64,000 bases of DNA from positions 620,001 to 684,000 of the forward strand of contig CP011265.1 of assembly GCA_000972765.1 (NCBI GenBank). The letters run 5' to 3'. The notes under the pieces were generated by a model. The model did not search any database and was not told the origin of the DNA. It was given only the letters and a program-made list of their open reading frames with translations. A program made the translations under genes and the position numbers. This document shows, piece after piece, positions 28,845 to 38,998 of the stretch (position 1 is its first letter; the number at the start of each line of letters is the position of its first letter). Source of the DNA: Verrucomicrobia bacterium IMCC26134. Lineage in GTDB: Bacteria; Verrucomicrobiota; Verrucomicrobiia; Opitutales; Opitutaceae.

Positions 28845-31412
28845 TCAGGGCACCACGCCGGTGTCAGTCGATGGGGATGAGGCACTGGGCTCGGCCTGCT
28901 TGAACTCCAGAATCTCTCCGGCTCGAACCACGTGCAGGGTTTCACCGTCTTTTAGCTCACCACGCAGCAGGGACTCGGCGAAGGGATCTTCGAGGAAGTG
29001 CTCCACGGCGCGACGAAGCGGACGGGCGCCCATTTTCTCGTCGTAGCCTTTTTCGATCAGAAGCTCCTTGGCCTCGGAGGAGAAGGTCAGGTTGATCTTT
29101 CGTTCACTGAGGCGGGCGGTGAACTTGGAAAGCTCGATATCCACGATCTTGAACAGGTCGGTCTTCATCAGCGGACGGAAGAAAACGATATCCGAAATGC
29201 GATTAAGGAACTCGGGTTTGAAAATCTTCTTCGCCTCATCGAGCACCTTCTCGCGCATCTTCTCGTGGTCGCCGAAGGCGCCGGAGCCGGCGGCGGCAAA
29301 GCCCATCGAGGTCTGGCGCATGAGGAGCTGCGCGCCGACGTTCGAGGTCATGATGATGATCGTGTTTCGGAAGTCGACCTGACGTCCGAGCGAGTCGGTC
29401 AGGCGTCCATCTTCGAGGATTTGCAGCAGGAGTTGCAGCACGTCAGGATGGGCTTTTTCGATTTCATCGAACAGGATGACGGAGTAGGGCTTGCGCCGCA
29501 CGGCCTCGGTGAGCTGGCCGCCCTCTTCATAGCCGACGTAGCCGGGAGGCGAGCCGATGAGACGGGAGACGGCGAATTTCTCCATGTATTCGCTCATGTC
29601 GATTTGCAGGAGGGCCTCCTGCTTGCCGAACATCTGCGCGGCGACTTGTTTGGCGGTCTCCGTCTTGCCGACGCCGGTGGGGCCGACAAAGAGGAAGGAG
29701 CCGATGGGGCGGCGAGGATCTTTGAGGTCTGCGCGTGAACGGCGCAGGGCGCGGGCGATTGCGATGGAGGCGGCTTCCTGGCCGATGACGGCCTTTTGGA
29801 TCTCGGCTTCGAGGTTGAGCAGCTTCTCGCTCTCTTTCTTTTCCATGCGCGAAAGCGGGATGCCGGTCCACTCGGCGACCACCTTCAGCATCATGTCTTC
29901 TTCGATGGTCACGCGTTTTTCTTCGCGGGATTTTTTCCACTCGTCGGTGGCCTGTTCGAGGCGGGTGCGGAGCTGCTTTTCCTGATCCCGGAATTTGGCG
30001 GCCTCTTCGAAGTGTTGCTTCGCGATGGCCTCCTCCTTCTGCACGCAGACCTGCTCGATCTCTTTCGCGAAGGCTTCGAGCTCGGGCGGACGGCGCAGGG
30101 AGGTGATGCGGGCGCGTGAGCCGGCCTCGTCCATCACGTCGATGGCTTTGTCGGGGAGGAAACGTCCGGTGATGTAGCGATCCGAAAGCTTGGTCGCGGC
30201 TTCGATGGCGGCATCGGTGAAGATCGCCTTGTGGTGATCCTCATACTTGCTGCGTATGCCCTTGAGGATGGTGATGGTGTCTTCGATGGATGGCGGCTCG
30301 ACTTTCACGTTTTGAAAACGGCGGTCGAGGGCGGAGTCCTTTTCGATGTATTTGCGATACTCGTTGAGGGTAGTCGCACCGATGCACTGCAACTCGCCGC
30401 GGCTGAGGGCGGGTTTGAAGATGTTGGAGGCGTCCATCGCGCCTTCGGCGGCACCGGCGCCCACGATGGTATGGAGCTCGTCGATGAAGAGGATGACGTT
30501 CTTTGCGCGCTTGATCTCGTCCATCACTGCCTTGATGCGCTCTTCGAACTGGCCGCGGTATTTGGTGCCTGCGACCATGAGGGCGAGATCCAGCGTGATC
30601 ACTTTTTTGTCGGCTAGAATCTCGGGCACGGAGCCGGCGACAATCTCCTGGGCGAGACCCTCGACGATGGCGGTTTTGCCGACGCCTGCTTCACCGATCA
30701 GAACGGGGTTGTTCTTCGTGCGACGACAGAGAATCTGGATGACGCGCATGATCTCGTTTTTGCGTCCGACCACGGGGTCCATCTCGCCTTTGCGGGCCAG
30801 CTCGGTGAGGTCGCGGCCAAAGGCCTTGAGGGCGGGGGTTTTGACGTCTTTCTTGCCGTCTTCTCCGCGCGCTGCGCTGCCTGCGGCGGCCTCTTCGCCT
30901 GCGGAACCAGACTTGTCGGCGCCGGCGCTATCTCCGGATCCGGAGGCACCTTCCTCGCCGCCGGAAAACTGCGGGTCGAGCTCGCGGAGGATTTCGTTGC
31001 GGGTGCGCTCGATGTCGATGTCGAGTGATTTGAGCACGCGGGCAGCGACGCCCTCGCCTTCGCGGAGGAGTCCGAGCAGAATGTGCTCGGTGCCGACGTA
31101 AGAGTGGTTGAGCGCTTTCGCCTCCTTGCCTGCGAGAGCCAGAACCTTTTTGACGCGTGGGGTGTAAGGGATGGAACCCTGGTTTTTCGTCTCCTGGCCG
31201 GTGCCGACTTGCTTCTCGACGGCGCCACGAACGGTCTCGAGGTCCAGGCCCATCTTTTGGAGGACACTCACGGCGACGCCCTGACCCAGCTTGATCAGGC
31301 CGAGAAGCAGGTGCTCGGTGCCCACGTAGTTGTGATGGAAGCGGTCGGCCTCCTTGCGGGCGAGCGCAAGGACCTGTTGGGCGCGAGGCGTGAAGTTGTT
31401 CATGGGTTCCAT
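28845..31412 (-). CDS. clpC: ATP-dependent Clp protease ATP-binding subunit ClpC
   Basis: An 855-residue Hsp100. Two Clp N-domain repeats ([16 protein letters not shown] and later [16 protein letters not shown]) are followed by a low-complexity Gly/Ser/Ala linker (about 150-185), the first AAA domain with [15 protein letters not shown], a coiled UVR-type middle region ([20 protein letters not shown]), and the second AAA domain with [15 protein letters not shown]. The middle region identifies ClpC rather than ClpA or ClpB. It unfolds proteins for ClpP, including those marked by arginine phosphorylation. It follows mcsA-mcsB by 60 bases. Confidence 0.96.
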   Translation of the reverse strand: MEPMNNFTPRAQQVLALARKEADRFHHNYVGTEHLLLGLIKLGQGVAVSVLQKMGLDLETVRGAVEKQVGTGQETKNQGSIPYTPRVKKVLALAGKEAKALNHSYVGTEHILLGLLREGEGVAARVLKSLDIDIERTRNEILRELDPQFSGGEEGASGSGDSAGADKSGSAGEEAAAGSAARGEDGKKDVKTPALKAFGRDLTELARKGEMDPVVGRKNEIMRVIQILCRRTKNNPVLIGEAGVGKTAIVEGLAQEIVAGSVPEILADKKVITLDLALMVAGTKYRGQFEERIKAVMDEIKRAKNVILFIDELHTIVGAGAAEGAMDASNIFKPALSRGELQCIGATTLNEYRKYIEKDSALDRRFQNVKVEPPSIEDTITILKGIRSKYEDHHKAIFTDAAIEAATKLSDRYITGRFLPDKAIDVMDEAGSRARITSLRRPPELEAFAKEIEQVCVQKEEAIAKQHFEEAAKFRDQEKQLRTRLEQATDEWKKSREEKRVTIEEDMMLKVVAEWTGIPLSRMEKKESEKLLNLEAEIQKAVIGQEAASIAIARALRRSRADLKDPRRPIGSFLFVGPTGVGKTETAKQVAAQMFGKQEALLQIDMSEYMEKFAVSRLIGSPPGYVGYEEGGQLTEAVRRKPYSVILFDEIEKAHPDVLQLLLQILEDGRLTDSLGRQVDFRNTIIIMTSNVGAQLLMRQTSMGFAAAGSGAFGDHEKMREKVLDEAKKIFKPEFLNRISDIVFFRPLMKTDLFKIVDIELSKFTARLSERKINLTFSSEAKELLIEKGYDEKMGARPLRRAVEHFLEDPFAESLLRGELKDGETLHVVRAGEILEFKQAEPSASSPSTDTGVVP

Positions 31413-31472
31413 AAAGAGTTAGGTTCCGGGGTGGGGGAGTTGGGTTTTCGAGACAGGGAGGGGGGCAGCAGG

Positions 31473-32558
31473 TCAGGTTTTATGATGTAAGCTAAAATCA
31501 GGCCTGGCGAAAGTGGAGAACTCCTGGCGCATGCGCTCGGCGCGGAGGGCGTCGCGTTTCGCCGATTCGAGGTCTTGGCCTCCGACGGCCTGGATATGGC
31601 CGGGCTGGGCCTCGATCAGAAGGCGGTCTGTGACGGCGCGACTGCCCTCGGGGAAGAGGCCGAGGTCGATGCCAAGGCGCAGGAGTGAGAGCAGATTCAT
31701 CGCCTCGCTTGAGGTGAGCTGGTGGCAGTTTTGCAGAATGCCGAAGGCGCGGCCGATTTTGTCGAAGAGCTTGCCGGCGTCGGCATCGAGAAGTTTTTCG
31801 CGGGCGTTGAGTTCATGCTCCACGATGGACTGGAGCACGCTGCCGAGCCGTTTCAGGATGGCCTCCTCTGACTCGCCTAGCGTGGTCTGGTTGGATATCT
31901 GGAAGATCGAGCCGGAGGCGTCGGAGCCCTCCCCGAAAAGCCCGCGCACAACCATGCCGAGCTGGTTTACAGCGCGGACGACCTTCTCCATCTGGCTGGA
32001 AATGACCAGCGCGGGCAGGTGCATCATGGCTGAGGCCCTCATGCCGGTGCCGAGGTTGGTGGGGCAGGCGGTGAGGTAGCCGAGTTCCGGATCGAACGCG
32101 TAGTCGAGCCTTTCCTCAATCTCGCTATCGATGGCGTCGATCTGGGACCAAGCCTTTTTCAACTGGAAGCCGGCCCGCAGGACTTGGATGCGCAGGTGGT
32201 CCTCTTCGTTGATCATGACCGAGCACGTTTGATCGCGATTGATGATGAGGCCTGCGCCGCGTTTGGTGCCGCTCAATTCACGGGAGATGAGGTGGCGCTC
32301 GACGAGGATCTGTTTATCGAGGTCGGAGAGATCGGCCACGGGGGAGTTGACCGAACGCTTCATCGCGCTGGTGGCTCCGACGGCCTCGCGGCAGCGGGCA
32401 AGGATGTCTTCGCGCTGCGGTTCTTTTGCCCAGCCCGGGAAGGAGTGCCCGGCGAGGTTGCGAGCCAGGCGGATGCGAGTCATGAGCACGACCGCGCACT
32501 TGGAACTCGCCGTATCGGTGAGTTCGGAGGGCGTGGCCAGCAATGCGGAGATTTTCAT
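31473..32558 (-). CDS. mcsB: Protein arginine kinase McsB
   Basis: A 361-residue ATP:guanido phosphotransferase-like kinase that phosphorylates protein arginines, marking them for ClpC-ClpP. Family motifs are VVLMTRIRLARNLAGHSFPG, ISRELSGTKRGAGLIINRDQ-like active-site residues, NEEDHLRIQ, and TACPTNLGTGMRAS with the conserved Cys. The start at 32558 (MKISALLATPSELTD) follows the mcsA stop by 7 bases; longer frames overlap mcsA. The gene sits in the order mcsA-mcsB-clpC, as in Firmicutes but without ctsR. Confidence 0.95.
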   Translation of the reverse strand: MKISALLATPSELTDTASSKCAVVLMTRIRLARNLAGHSFPGWAKEPQREDILARCREAVGATSAMKRSVNSPVADLSDLDKQILVERHLISRELSGTKRGAGLIINRDQTCSVMINEEDHLRIQVLRAGFQLKKAWSQIDAIDSEIEERLDYAFDPELGYLTACPTNLGTGMRASAMMHLPALVISSQMEKVVRAVNQLGMVVRGLFGEGSDASGSIFQISNQTTLGESEEAILKRLGSVLQSIVEHELNAREKLLDADAGKLFDKIGRAFGILQNCHQLTSSEAMNLLSLLRLGIDLGLFPEGSRAVTDRLLIEAQPGHIQAVGGQDLESAKRDALRAERMRQEFSTFARPDFSLHHKT

Positions 32559-32565
32559 GACAAGA

Positions 32566-33144
32566 TCAGCGGGCGGAGGACGACGCGGCGGGGCCGGAAA
32601 GAGGAACGGAGGCGATTGCCGTTGCGGGATTTGCGGCGGCAGGCTGGCGCATGCTATGAAGTTCATCGCGCAGCCGGGCGGCGTCCTCGTATCGCTCGGC
32701 CTTGATCGCGGCGGCAAGACCCGACTCGAGCTCGGTCAGTCGCTCGTGAAAACTACGACGCTCAAGCGCCTTATGGGGCACTTTTCCAACATGGCGGGTG
32801 CCCTTGTGCATGGAGTCGAGCATAGGCGACACCATGCCGGCAAAAGTGCGGTAACACTGAGGGCAGCCAAAACGGCCGTGTTTCTTAAAATCTCCGGGAG
32901 TAAAGGCGCATGCAGGGCAGGCGGCGGCTCCGTGGGCCCCGATCTCAACCGCGCCGGCGGCATCGGGATTCATCGAGGCCTTGAGGAGCAGATCCGCCAG
33001 AGAAAAACCTCCCGGGTCCGTAACGCCTTTGGCTTGGGCACAGGCCTCGCACAGATCCACCTTGTGCATCTTGCTGTTAACAATTTGCGTGAGATGCACG
33101 GTGGCGGGCTTTCCGCAGAGATCACATTTGAGAGGACTGGCCAT
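32566..33144 (-). CDS. mcsA: McsA-type zinc-finger/UVR protein, McsB activator
   Basis: A 192-residue protein with four CxxC pairs in two zinc-binding units (CDLCGKP and CEACAQA; CPACAF and CPQCYR) and a C-terminal UVR motif (LESGLAAAIKAERYEDAARL). This is the layout of McsA, which activates the arginine kinase McsB and helps deliver substrates to ClpC. The start at 33144 (MASPLKCDLCGKPATVHL) is the family start. It is the first gene of mcsA-mcsB-clpC; the promoter must lie in the 380-base gap upstream. Confidence 0.93.
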   Translation of the reverse strand: MASPLKCDLCGKPATVHLTQIVNSKMHKVDLCEACAQAKGVTDPGGFSLADLLLKASMNPDAAGAVEIGAHGAAACPACAFTPGDFKKHGRFGCPQCYRTFAGMVSPMLDSMHKGTRHVGKVPHKALERRSFHERLTELESGLAAAIKAERYEDAARLRDELHSMRQPAAANPATAIASVPLSGPAASSSAR

Positions 33145-33523
33145 GGTGTTAAAGTAGCGAGAAGAGGGGGAATTTCGAGCCCTGAACGAATAAAACTTTT
33201 TAGAAACCGTAATAAACCAATTTGCACACACCGTGCCATGGGGAAAAGACACTCTCACGGTGGGGACGAGGCGGGTTAACCGATTTTAGCTCGGGTCTGA
33301 TAGGCTCAGGACCCAGGATGGGGTGCGCCAAAAAGACACGCTGCCACTCACTAATAGGAAGGGCGGCGTATCAACTCCCTGATTTGTCGGGATTTTTTTT
33401 ATCGTGGCAGGATGCGCAGGGTTGGTGCGCATCTTAGGCAACGCGATCACTGAAAAGTGTTCCCGGACGGCCTAACGGACCCGCTCCACTTAAAGTCAAG
33501 TGTAGCGGGGCGTGGTTACACCT
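33145..33523. other. Intergenic region between ilvE and mcsA
   Basis: A 379-base gap between two minus-strand genes. It holds the likely promoter of mcsA near its left part as transcribed and an inverted repeat at 33480-33509. No coding sequence with family-like residues is seen on either strand. Confidence 0.5.
33480..33509 (-). terminator. Hairpin downstream of the aminotransferase gene
   Basis: Two 12-base arms (CCCGCTCCACTT and AAGTGTAGCGGG) pair with one mismatch around a 6-base loop, 14 bases beyond the ilvE stop. No T-run follows on the minus strand, so termination is plausible but not shown. Confidence 0.5.
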
Positions 33524-34390
33524 TCAGATTTTGGTGCCTTCGACGATGACGCGGCGGCGGAAAGCCTCCAGCACCCGACCGGTGATGGTGCCGGGTTTGC
33601 CGCTTCCGATCTCGCGACCGTCGAGTTTTACCACCGGAATAACCTCGGCGGCGGTGCCGGTGAGGAAACACTCGTCTGCATTCCACACGTCGTAGCGGGT
33701 GAGGTTGGTCTCGCGCATGGGGATCTTCAACTCCGAGGCGATGTCGAAAATGGCATCGCGGGTGATGCCTTTGAGAGCGCCTTGCGACGCAGCGGGGGTC
33801 AGAATTTCGCCCTTATGAACAATGAATAAGTTATCTCCAGTGCACTCGGCGACATAGCCTTGGTCGTTCAGCATGATCGCCTCCAGGCAACCGGCCTGCC
33901 TGGCCTCGATCTTGGCGAGGATGTTGTTCAAATAGTTAAGCGATTTCACGGCGGGCGGGAGCGCCGCCGGATTCATGCGGCGGGTCGCCACCGTGCAGAT
34001 GCTCAGTCCCGTGGTGTAATGTTCGGCCGGATACAGCGCAATCTTGGCCGCGATGATGAAGATCGACGGCACGGGGCAAAGCCAGGGCGAGAGCCCGAGG
34101 TCGCCGACTCCGCGCGTGACGACGAGGCGGATATAGCCGTCGGTGAGGCCGTTTTGACGGCAGGTTTCGCAGGTGGCCTCGGCGATCTCGGCCCGTGACC
34201 AGGGCATTTTGAGTAGAAGGGCCTTGGCAGAGTATTCGAGACGCTCCAGATGGGCATCGAGACGGAAGATGTTGCCCTGATAAAGACGTATGCCTTCAAA
34301 TACTCCGTCGCCGTAGAGCAGGCCGTGATCAAACACGGAGATTTTCGCGTCAACTTGATCGACGAACTTGCCATCCAGATATATCTTCAT
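33524..34390 (-). CDS. ilvE: Branched-chain amino acid aminotransferase (class IV)
   Basis: A 288-residue fold-type IV PLP enzyme that interconverts branched-chain amino acids and their keto acids. The start MKIYLDGKFVDQVDAKISVFDHGLLYGDGVFEG is read in parts: KISVFDHG and LLYGDGVFEGIR are typical. The PLP lysine lies in AVKSLNYLNNILAK, and EAIMLNDQGYVAECTGDNLF gives the conserved Glu. D-amino acid transaminase and aminodeoxychorismate lyase share the fold, but YxNNIxAK-type sequence and length favour IlvE. The start at 34390 is chosen for fit to the family. Leucine genes lie 8 kb away. Confidence 0.9.
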   Translation of the reverse strand: MKIYLDGKFVDQVDAKISVFDHGLLYGDGVFEGIRLYQGNIFRLDAHLERLEYSAKALLLKMPWSRAEIAEATCETCRQNGLTDGYIRLVVTRGVGDLGLSPWLCPVPSIFIIAAKIALYPAEHYTTGLSICTVATRRMNPAALPPAVKSLNYLNNILAKIEARQAGCLEAIMLNDQGYVAECTGDNLFIVHKGEILTPAASQGALKGITRDAIFDIASELKIPMRETNLTRYDVWNADECFLTGTAAEVIPVVKLDGREIGSGKPGTITGRVLEAFRRRVIVEGTKI

Positions 34391-34497
34391 AGAAATAAAG
34401 AGTTGGTTGGCGCTGGTAAAATTGTCCAGCACTAGACCAACTTTTTGCTTGTAGAAAAAAAACCCCCGTGTCCTCGTTCAAACCTCATTCCTTCCTT

Positions 34498-35277
34498 ATG
34501 ACTACCTCCACCAAACGCCTCGCAAAAGGCTTTACTCTCATTGAATTGCTGACGGTCATCGCGATCATCGGCATCTTGGCCGCCATCATCATCCCCACCG
34601 TGGGCAAGGTGCGTGAGACCGCCAACCGCACTGTTTCCAGCAGCAACCTGCGTCAGATCGGCCAAGCCGCTTTGATCTATGCCGCTGACAACAAAGACTC
34701 TCTCCCCAAGTATACCAACGTCACCGCCGGAACTTCTTTCGGAGCTGCCTCTACCACCGCTACCGGTGAAACCGTCGAGGGCTTTGCTGCTGCGCTTTCC
34801 GTTGGCGGAGGTCTTAACGACGCTACCATTTGGGTGAACACCAACGACCGCACTGGCACCAATCTTACCGGCGCTTCGACCGTTAACACCCCCCAGACTT
34901 CCGGTTCCAAGGACTTTACCACCGGCTTCACCACCTTGACGATGGCCTATGGCGTTGTCCTTGGTCTCACTACTGGTGATCCTGCAACCACCCCGATCGC
35001 CTACACCCGTGGCATTCTCGCCTCCACCGACGGAACTTGGCAGGCTGCCAATGGTGTCTACGCCAACGATGGTGGCCACATTGTTTTCATTGGTGGTAAC
35101 GTTCAGTGGTATCGCAATTTGGGCACCGGAACGACCAGTGGCGAGTTGATCGACACCGCCGGCGCGAAGACGAGCACCATCAAGGCGACCACGAAGGCTG
35201 CTGCCACCACCAAGAAGTGGGTTGAAGAGACAATTGCTGGTGCATCTGTCACTGCTGCTGTCGGAACCGGAACCTAA
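34498..35277 (+). CDS. Prepilin-type N-terminal cleavage/methylation protein (pseudopilin-like)
   Basis: A 259-residue secreted protein. The type IV prepilin signature is [19 protein letters not shown], with cleavage expected between Gly and Phe, followed by a hydrophobic helix to about residue 35. The rest is Thr/Ala/Gly-rich, with N-terminal [18 protein letters not shown] and C-terminal [16 protein letters not shown], recalling the multi-copy prepilin-like proteins of Verrucomicrobia and Planctomycetes. Such proteins are exported by type II secretion-like machinery; their function is largely unknown. The start at 34498 is chosen over 34468. A strong terminator follows. Confidence 0.88.
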   Translation: MTTSTKRLAKGFTLIELLTVIAIIGILAAIIIPTVGKVRETANRTVSSSNLRQIGQAALIYAADNKDSLPKYTNVTAGTSFGAASTTATGETVEGFAAALSVGGGLNDATIWVNTNDRTGTNLTGASTVNTPQTSGSKDFTTGFTTLTMAYGVVLGLTTGDPATTPIAYTRGILASTDGTWQAANGVYANDGGHIVFIGGNVQWYRNLGTGTTSGELIDTAGAKTSTIKATTKAAATTKKWVEETIAGASVTAAVGTGT

Positions 35278-35301
35278 TTCGTTAGCGTTCTAATTTCTAA
35301 A

Positions 35302-35334
35302 AAACTCAGCCTCTTTTTGGGGCTGAGTTTTTTT
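35302..35334 (+). terminator. Rho-independent terminator of the prepilin-like gene
   Basis: A perfect 10-bp stem (AAACTCAGCC with GGCTGAGTTT, 9-base loop) runs into seven Ts on the plus strand, 24 bases beyond the stop codon. Confidence 0.92.
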
Positions 35335-36085
35335 GTGCCTCCATCTTTTGGTCTAGATTCGACTAGCTATCAGGCCTTCCCTCAAAGAAACGATCCATTA
35401 CGCTCCGAGGTGAGTTTGTTAAAAAATGAAATTCAAGGGTTTGTGGATTTCTAAACCTGAATTTTGCCGTGTATGGGATCAGTCTAAGTCCTGTAGGGAC
35501 AACGGGCTTCTCGGTCATTTTTCGTCATCCCCGAATGCGCCGATACCGGCGCGGCCCACCTGTTAAAAGACCCCGTTTGGGACGCGTAAAAAATTAACTC
35601 CACTAAATACCTGAAGAAAAGCTTTGCCTTAATTACTACTGTTTCAATGTAGTTTAATTTTGATCCATTAAACCTTTTCTTATCCGATTTCCATTACTCA
35701 TGAAACCTAGGATTTTGCTCCCCAAAATCGTGGCATCTGCCCGCTTTGACTCTGTCTTTGTAAAGTCCGCAGCGCGGTTGGATGTATCCTTGGTTCCGAT
35801 GGGAGATGTCTTTTAAGCTAAGTATTTAACCCTTCATCGCGCCCCCGCTGGTTAGGCTCAATTCCGTCACGACCAAGTCGTAGGTGGCAACGCATTTGAT
35901 AACGCCTACATTAATCAATAAGTAAATATCAAAGAGATGTTTGTGGATTTACATATGATACGCAGTTCGTGCCCGTTTTATAGCATCCGCTTCTTCACTT
36001 TACGCTTTCTGGATAACCGCACTCGACACCCGCACCTGCGTTTATCGAGTATTTCCCTCATTCTTCGCTCGCGCCCTTAGATTCC
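35335..36085. other. Long non-coding stretch upstream of cysTWA
   Basis: About 750 bases, clearly less GC-rich than the genes around it. A 38-codon frame at 35700-35816 begins with Met-Lys-Pro-Arg but has no family-like sequence. A small hairpin GCGCCG-ATAC-CGGCGC lies at 35537-35552. There is no sulfate-binding protein gene here, although one often precedes cysT. The stretch must hold the cysT promoter; a leader RNA or decayed gene cannot be excluded. Confidence 0.5.
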
Positions 36086-36913
36086 ATGTCCCGCTCTCAC
36101 CGCTCCGTCATTCCCGGCTTCGGATTGTCGCTCGGCCTCACGCTCACCTACCTGAGTTTGATCGTGCTGCTGCCGCTCTCCGCTGCTTTCATCAAGACCC
36201 TGGGGATGAGTTGGGACGAGTTTTGGACTGCGGTCGCCAGCCCTCGGGTGGTCGCGTCTTACCGCATCAGTTTTCTGGCCTCGTTCGCCGCCGCTTCGGT
36301 GAACTGCGTGTTTGGTCTCATCGTCGCCTGGGTGCTGGTTCGCTACCCCTTTCCCGGGCGGCGGGTGGTAGACGCGTTGGTGGATCTGCCCTTCGCACTG
36401 CCGACTGCCGTGGCGGGTATCGCGCTCACCGCACTCTACGCTCCCAATGGCTGGATCGGTGCCTTGGTCGCGCCCTACGGACTTAAAATCGCCTTCACTG
36501 AGCTGGGTATCTTCATCGCGCTTACCTTTATCGGCCTCCCCTTTGTCGTGCGCACACTGCAGCCGATCATCGAGGAATTGGAGCCCGAGTTTGAAGAGGC
36601 CTCGGCGAGCCTCGGTGCCAATCGCTGGCAGACGCTCCGCCGGGTTATCCTGCCGCAGCTTGTGCCCGCCTTGCTCACCGGATTCGCGATGGCCTTCGCC
36701 CGCGCGCTCGGTGAATACGGTTCGGTCGTCTTTATTTCTGGCAACATGCCCATGCGAACCGAGATCACCCCGCTGCTGATCATTACCAAGTTGGAGCAAT
36801 ATGACTACAAGGGGGCTACTGCCATAGCGGTGGTCATGCTCGTGACGTCGTTTACGCTCCTGCTCGTCATCAACCTCCTCCAAAAGTGGAGCCGCCGCCA
36901 CTACGCGGTCTGA
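36086..36913 (+). CDS. cysT: Sulfate/thiosulfate ABC transporter permease CysT
   Basis: A 275-residue ABC permease with six hydrophobic helices. Family marks are [37 protein letters not shown] read in parts ([23 protein letters not shown]), and the cytoplasmic loop [21 protein letters not shown] that contacts the ATPase. [14 protein letters not shown] is typical of CysT. It imports sulfate with CysW and CysA. It is first in cysT-cysW-cysA, all on the plus strand. Confidence 0.95.
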   Translation: MSRSHRSVIPGFGLSLGLTLTYLSLIVLLPLSAAFIKTLGMSWDEFWTAVASPRVVASYRISFLASFAAASVNCVFGLIVAWVLVRYPFPGRRVVDALVDLPFALPTAVAGIALTALYAPNGWIGALVAPYGLKIAFTELGIFIALTFIGLPFVVRTLQPIIEELEPEFEEASASLGANRWQTLRRVILPQLVPALLTGFAMAFARALGEYGSVVFISGNMPMRTEITPLLIITKLEQYDYKGATAIAVVMLVTSFTLLLVINLLQKWSRRHYAV

Positions 36914-36950
36914 GCGACCTCGGATTTTCGAATTTCAGATTTTCGCCCTC

Positions 36951-37865
36951 ATGTCCTCTGCCGTTTCCTCACTTCAACGTGCCGCCGAAGCCGGTCACCG
37001 TCCGCTCGCCACTCGCGACGCGGCCTGGGTGCGCTATACGCTGACCGCGATCGCGCTGGGGTTCCTTGCCCTGTTTCTTTTGCTTCCTCTCGTGGCGGTG
37101 TTCGGCGAAGCATTCCGTCGCGGTGTGGGTGCCTATTTCGCGGCCTTGAGCGACCCGGATGGCATGCATGCGCTTAAGCTCACTTTGCTGACCGCCGCCA
37201 TCGCCGTGCCCGCCAACCTCGTTTTCGGCATCGCCGCCGCCTGGTGTATCGCCAAGTTCAACTTTCCCGGCAAGAGCCTGCTCATCACCCTGATCGATCT
37301 GCCCTTTGCCGTTTCGCCCGTTATCTCCGGTTTGATTTTTGTGCTGCTCTTTGGCGCGCAGGGATGGCTCGGACACTATCTCGATGCGGAGAACCCCGCT
37401 CTGCCTTGGCTCCAGGCCTGGATCATTGAACAGGATTTCAAAATCATTTTCGCCGTGCCTGGCATCGTGCTCGCCACGGTATTTGTGACCTTTCCCTTCA
37501 TCGCCCGCGAACTCATTCCGCTGATGCAGACGCAGGGCAACGATGAGGAGTATGCCGCGATCACGCTCGGCGCGAGCGGCTGGCAAACCTTCTGGCGGGT
37601 CACGCTGCCCAATATCAAGTGGGGCCTTTTCTATGGCGTCATCCTTTGTAACGCGCGCGCGATGGGCGAGTTCGGCGCGGTGTCCGTTGTTTCGGGACAC
37701 ATTCGCGGTGTGACCAACACCCTCCCGCTTCATGTGGAGATCCTATACAACGAATACCAGTTTGTCGGTGCTTTCGCCGCTGCATCCATCCTCGCCCTGC
37801 TCGCCCTCGTCACCCTCGTGCTGAAGACCCTCGTCGAGTGGGCCCACGCCCGCCGCCACGCCTGA
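36951..37865 (+). CDS. cysW: Sulfate ABC transporter permease CysW
   Basis: A 304-residue permease, partner of CysT. It shows AAWCIAKFNFPGKSLLITLIDLPFAVSPVISGL in parts (DLPFAVSPVISGL), the ATPase-contact loop EYAAITLGASGWQTFWRVTLP, and the CysW-type GEFGAVSVVSGHIRG. Its N-terminus has a longer cytoplasmic lead (about 28 residues) than many homologues. The loop FGAQGWLGHYLDAENP includes a small insertion. It starts 37 bases after cysT and ends 30 bases before cysA. Confidence 0.95.
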   Translation: MSSAVSSLQRAAEAGHRPLATRDAAWVRYTLTAIALGFLALFLLLPLVAVFGEAFRRGVGAYFAALSDPDGMHALKLTLLTAAIAVPANLVFGIAAAWCIAKFNFPGKSLLITLIDLPFAVSPVISGLIFVLLFGAQGWLGHYLDAENPALPWLQAWIIEQDFKIIFAVPGIVLATVFVTFPFIARELIPLMQTQGNDEEYAAITLGASGWQTFWRVTLPNIKWGLFYGVILCNARAMGEFGAVSVVSGHIRGVTNTLPLHVEILYNEYQFVGAFAAASILALLALVTLVLKTLVEWAHARRHA

Positions 37866-37895
37866 TCCAGCCACTAGCTTCCAGTCCCTCGCATC

Positions 37896-38984
37896 ATGTC
37901 CATCATCGCCCGCAACATCACCAAGACCTTTGGTGCCTACACCGCGCTCAACGACGTCTCCCTCGATGTCCCGGCCGGCAAGCTGGTCGCCTTGCTCGGA
38001 CCGTCCGGATCGGGCAAGACCACGCTGCTGCGCATCATCGCCGGTCTCGAGTTTGCCGATGCCCAGTCTGGCCGCATCGATTTCCATGGCACCGATGTCA
38101 CCGACTTTCCCGCCGGCAAGCGCGGGGTCGGCTTCGTTTTCCAGCATTATGCGCTTTTCCGTCATATGACGGTCGCGCAAAACATCGCCTTCGGCCTCAC
38201 CGTCCAACCCCGCCGGTTGCGTCAGACGAAGGAGGCTATCGCTGCACGCGTGCAAGAGCTGCTCAAGCTCATCCAGCTTCCCGAGCTCGGTAACCGCTAC
38301 CCCTCGCAACTCTCCGGCGGACAGCGCCAGCGTGTCGCCCTCGCCCGCGCGCTCGCCGTGCAGCCCAAGGTGCTTCTCCTCGACGAGCCTTTTGGCGCGC
38401 TCGATGCCCAGGTGCGCAAGGACCTCCGTCGCTGGCTCCGTCACTTTCAACGGGAGATCGGGGTTACCACCATCTTCGTTACCCATGATCAGGAGGAGGC
38501 GCTTGAACTCGCGGACGAGGTCGTGGTGATGAACAACGCCAAGATCGAGCAGGTCGGCACTCCGCAGGAGGTTTATGACCGGCCCGCCTCCCCTTTCGTC
38601 ATCGAGTTTTTAGGCAACGTGAACCGCTTCGCCGGCCTTGGTCATCGCCTTCCCGGAGCAGGTCAGGACGTGCTCTATGTTCGCCCGCACGACGTCGACA
38701 TCCTCCGCGAATACCACGGCAAGCACGCCATCCGGGTGCAGGTTCAGCACGTGTTCTCGGCCGGAAACTACGGCCGGATCGCCCTCGTCCGCGCCGACAC
38801 CGGCGACACGATTGATGCCGAGCTTTCACGCGTCCGCCTTGCCGAGTTGAATCTGGTCGCAGGTGATGAGGCCTTCGTGGTTTTCCGCCACATCCGGCTC
38901 TTTCCCGCCGGGGCCTTTTCCGAGCGCGATGTTGCAACTGACGACACGTCCCCGGCCGTGGTGGATGCCGGTCGTGACATCTGA
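37896..38984 (+). CDS. cysA: Sulfate/thiosulfate ABC transporter ATP-binding protein CysA
   Basis: A 362-residue ABC ATPase. Walker A is GPSGSGKTT (35-43), the signature [15 protein letters not shown], Walker [12 protein letters not shown] and the switch His in [14 protein letters not shown]. The C-terminal 110 residues form a TOBE-like regulatory domain (YVRPHDVDI). With CysT and CysW it drives sulfate uptake for cysteine synthesis. The periplasmic binding protein gene is missing from the locus and must be elsewhere. It converges with the DMT gene after 14 bases. Confidence 0.96.
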   Translation: MSIIARNITKTFGAYTALNDVSLDVPAGKLVALLGPSGSGKTTLLRIIAGLEFADAQSGRIDFHGTDVTDFPAGKRGVGFVFQHYALFRHMTVAQNIAFGLTVQPRRLRQTKEAIAARVQELLKLIQLPELGNRYPSQLSGGQRQRVALARALAVQPKVLLLDEPFGALDAQVRKDLRRWLRHFQREIGVTTIFVTHDQEEALELADEVVVMNNAKIEQVGTPQEVYDRPASPFVIEFLGNVNRFAGLGHRLPGAGQDVLYVRPHDVDILREYHGKHAIRVQVQHVFSAGNYGRIALVRADTGDTIDAELSRVRLAELNLVAGDEAFVVFRHIRLFPAGAFSERDVATDDTSPAVVDAGRDI

Positions 38985-38998
38985 TTTTTTGACACGGC

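Noticed and set aside
33222-33437. 71-codon plus-strand frame in the ilvE-mcsA gap
   Set aside because: No family-like sequence; crosses the hypothetical promoter region of mcsA.
35700-35816. 38-codon frame in the gap before cysT
   Set aside because: Begins with a good ATG but has no hydrophobic, coiled or family-like feature; kept only as part of the non-coding stretch.
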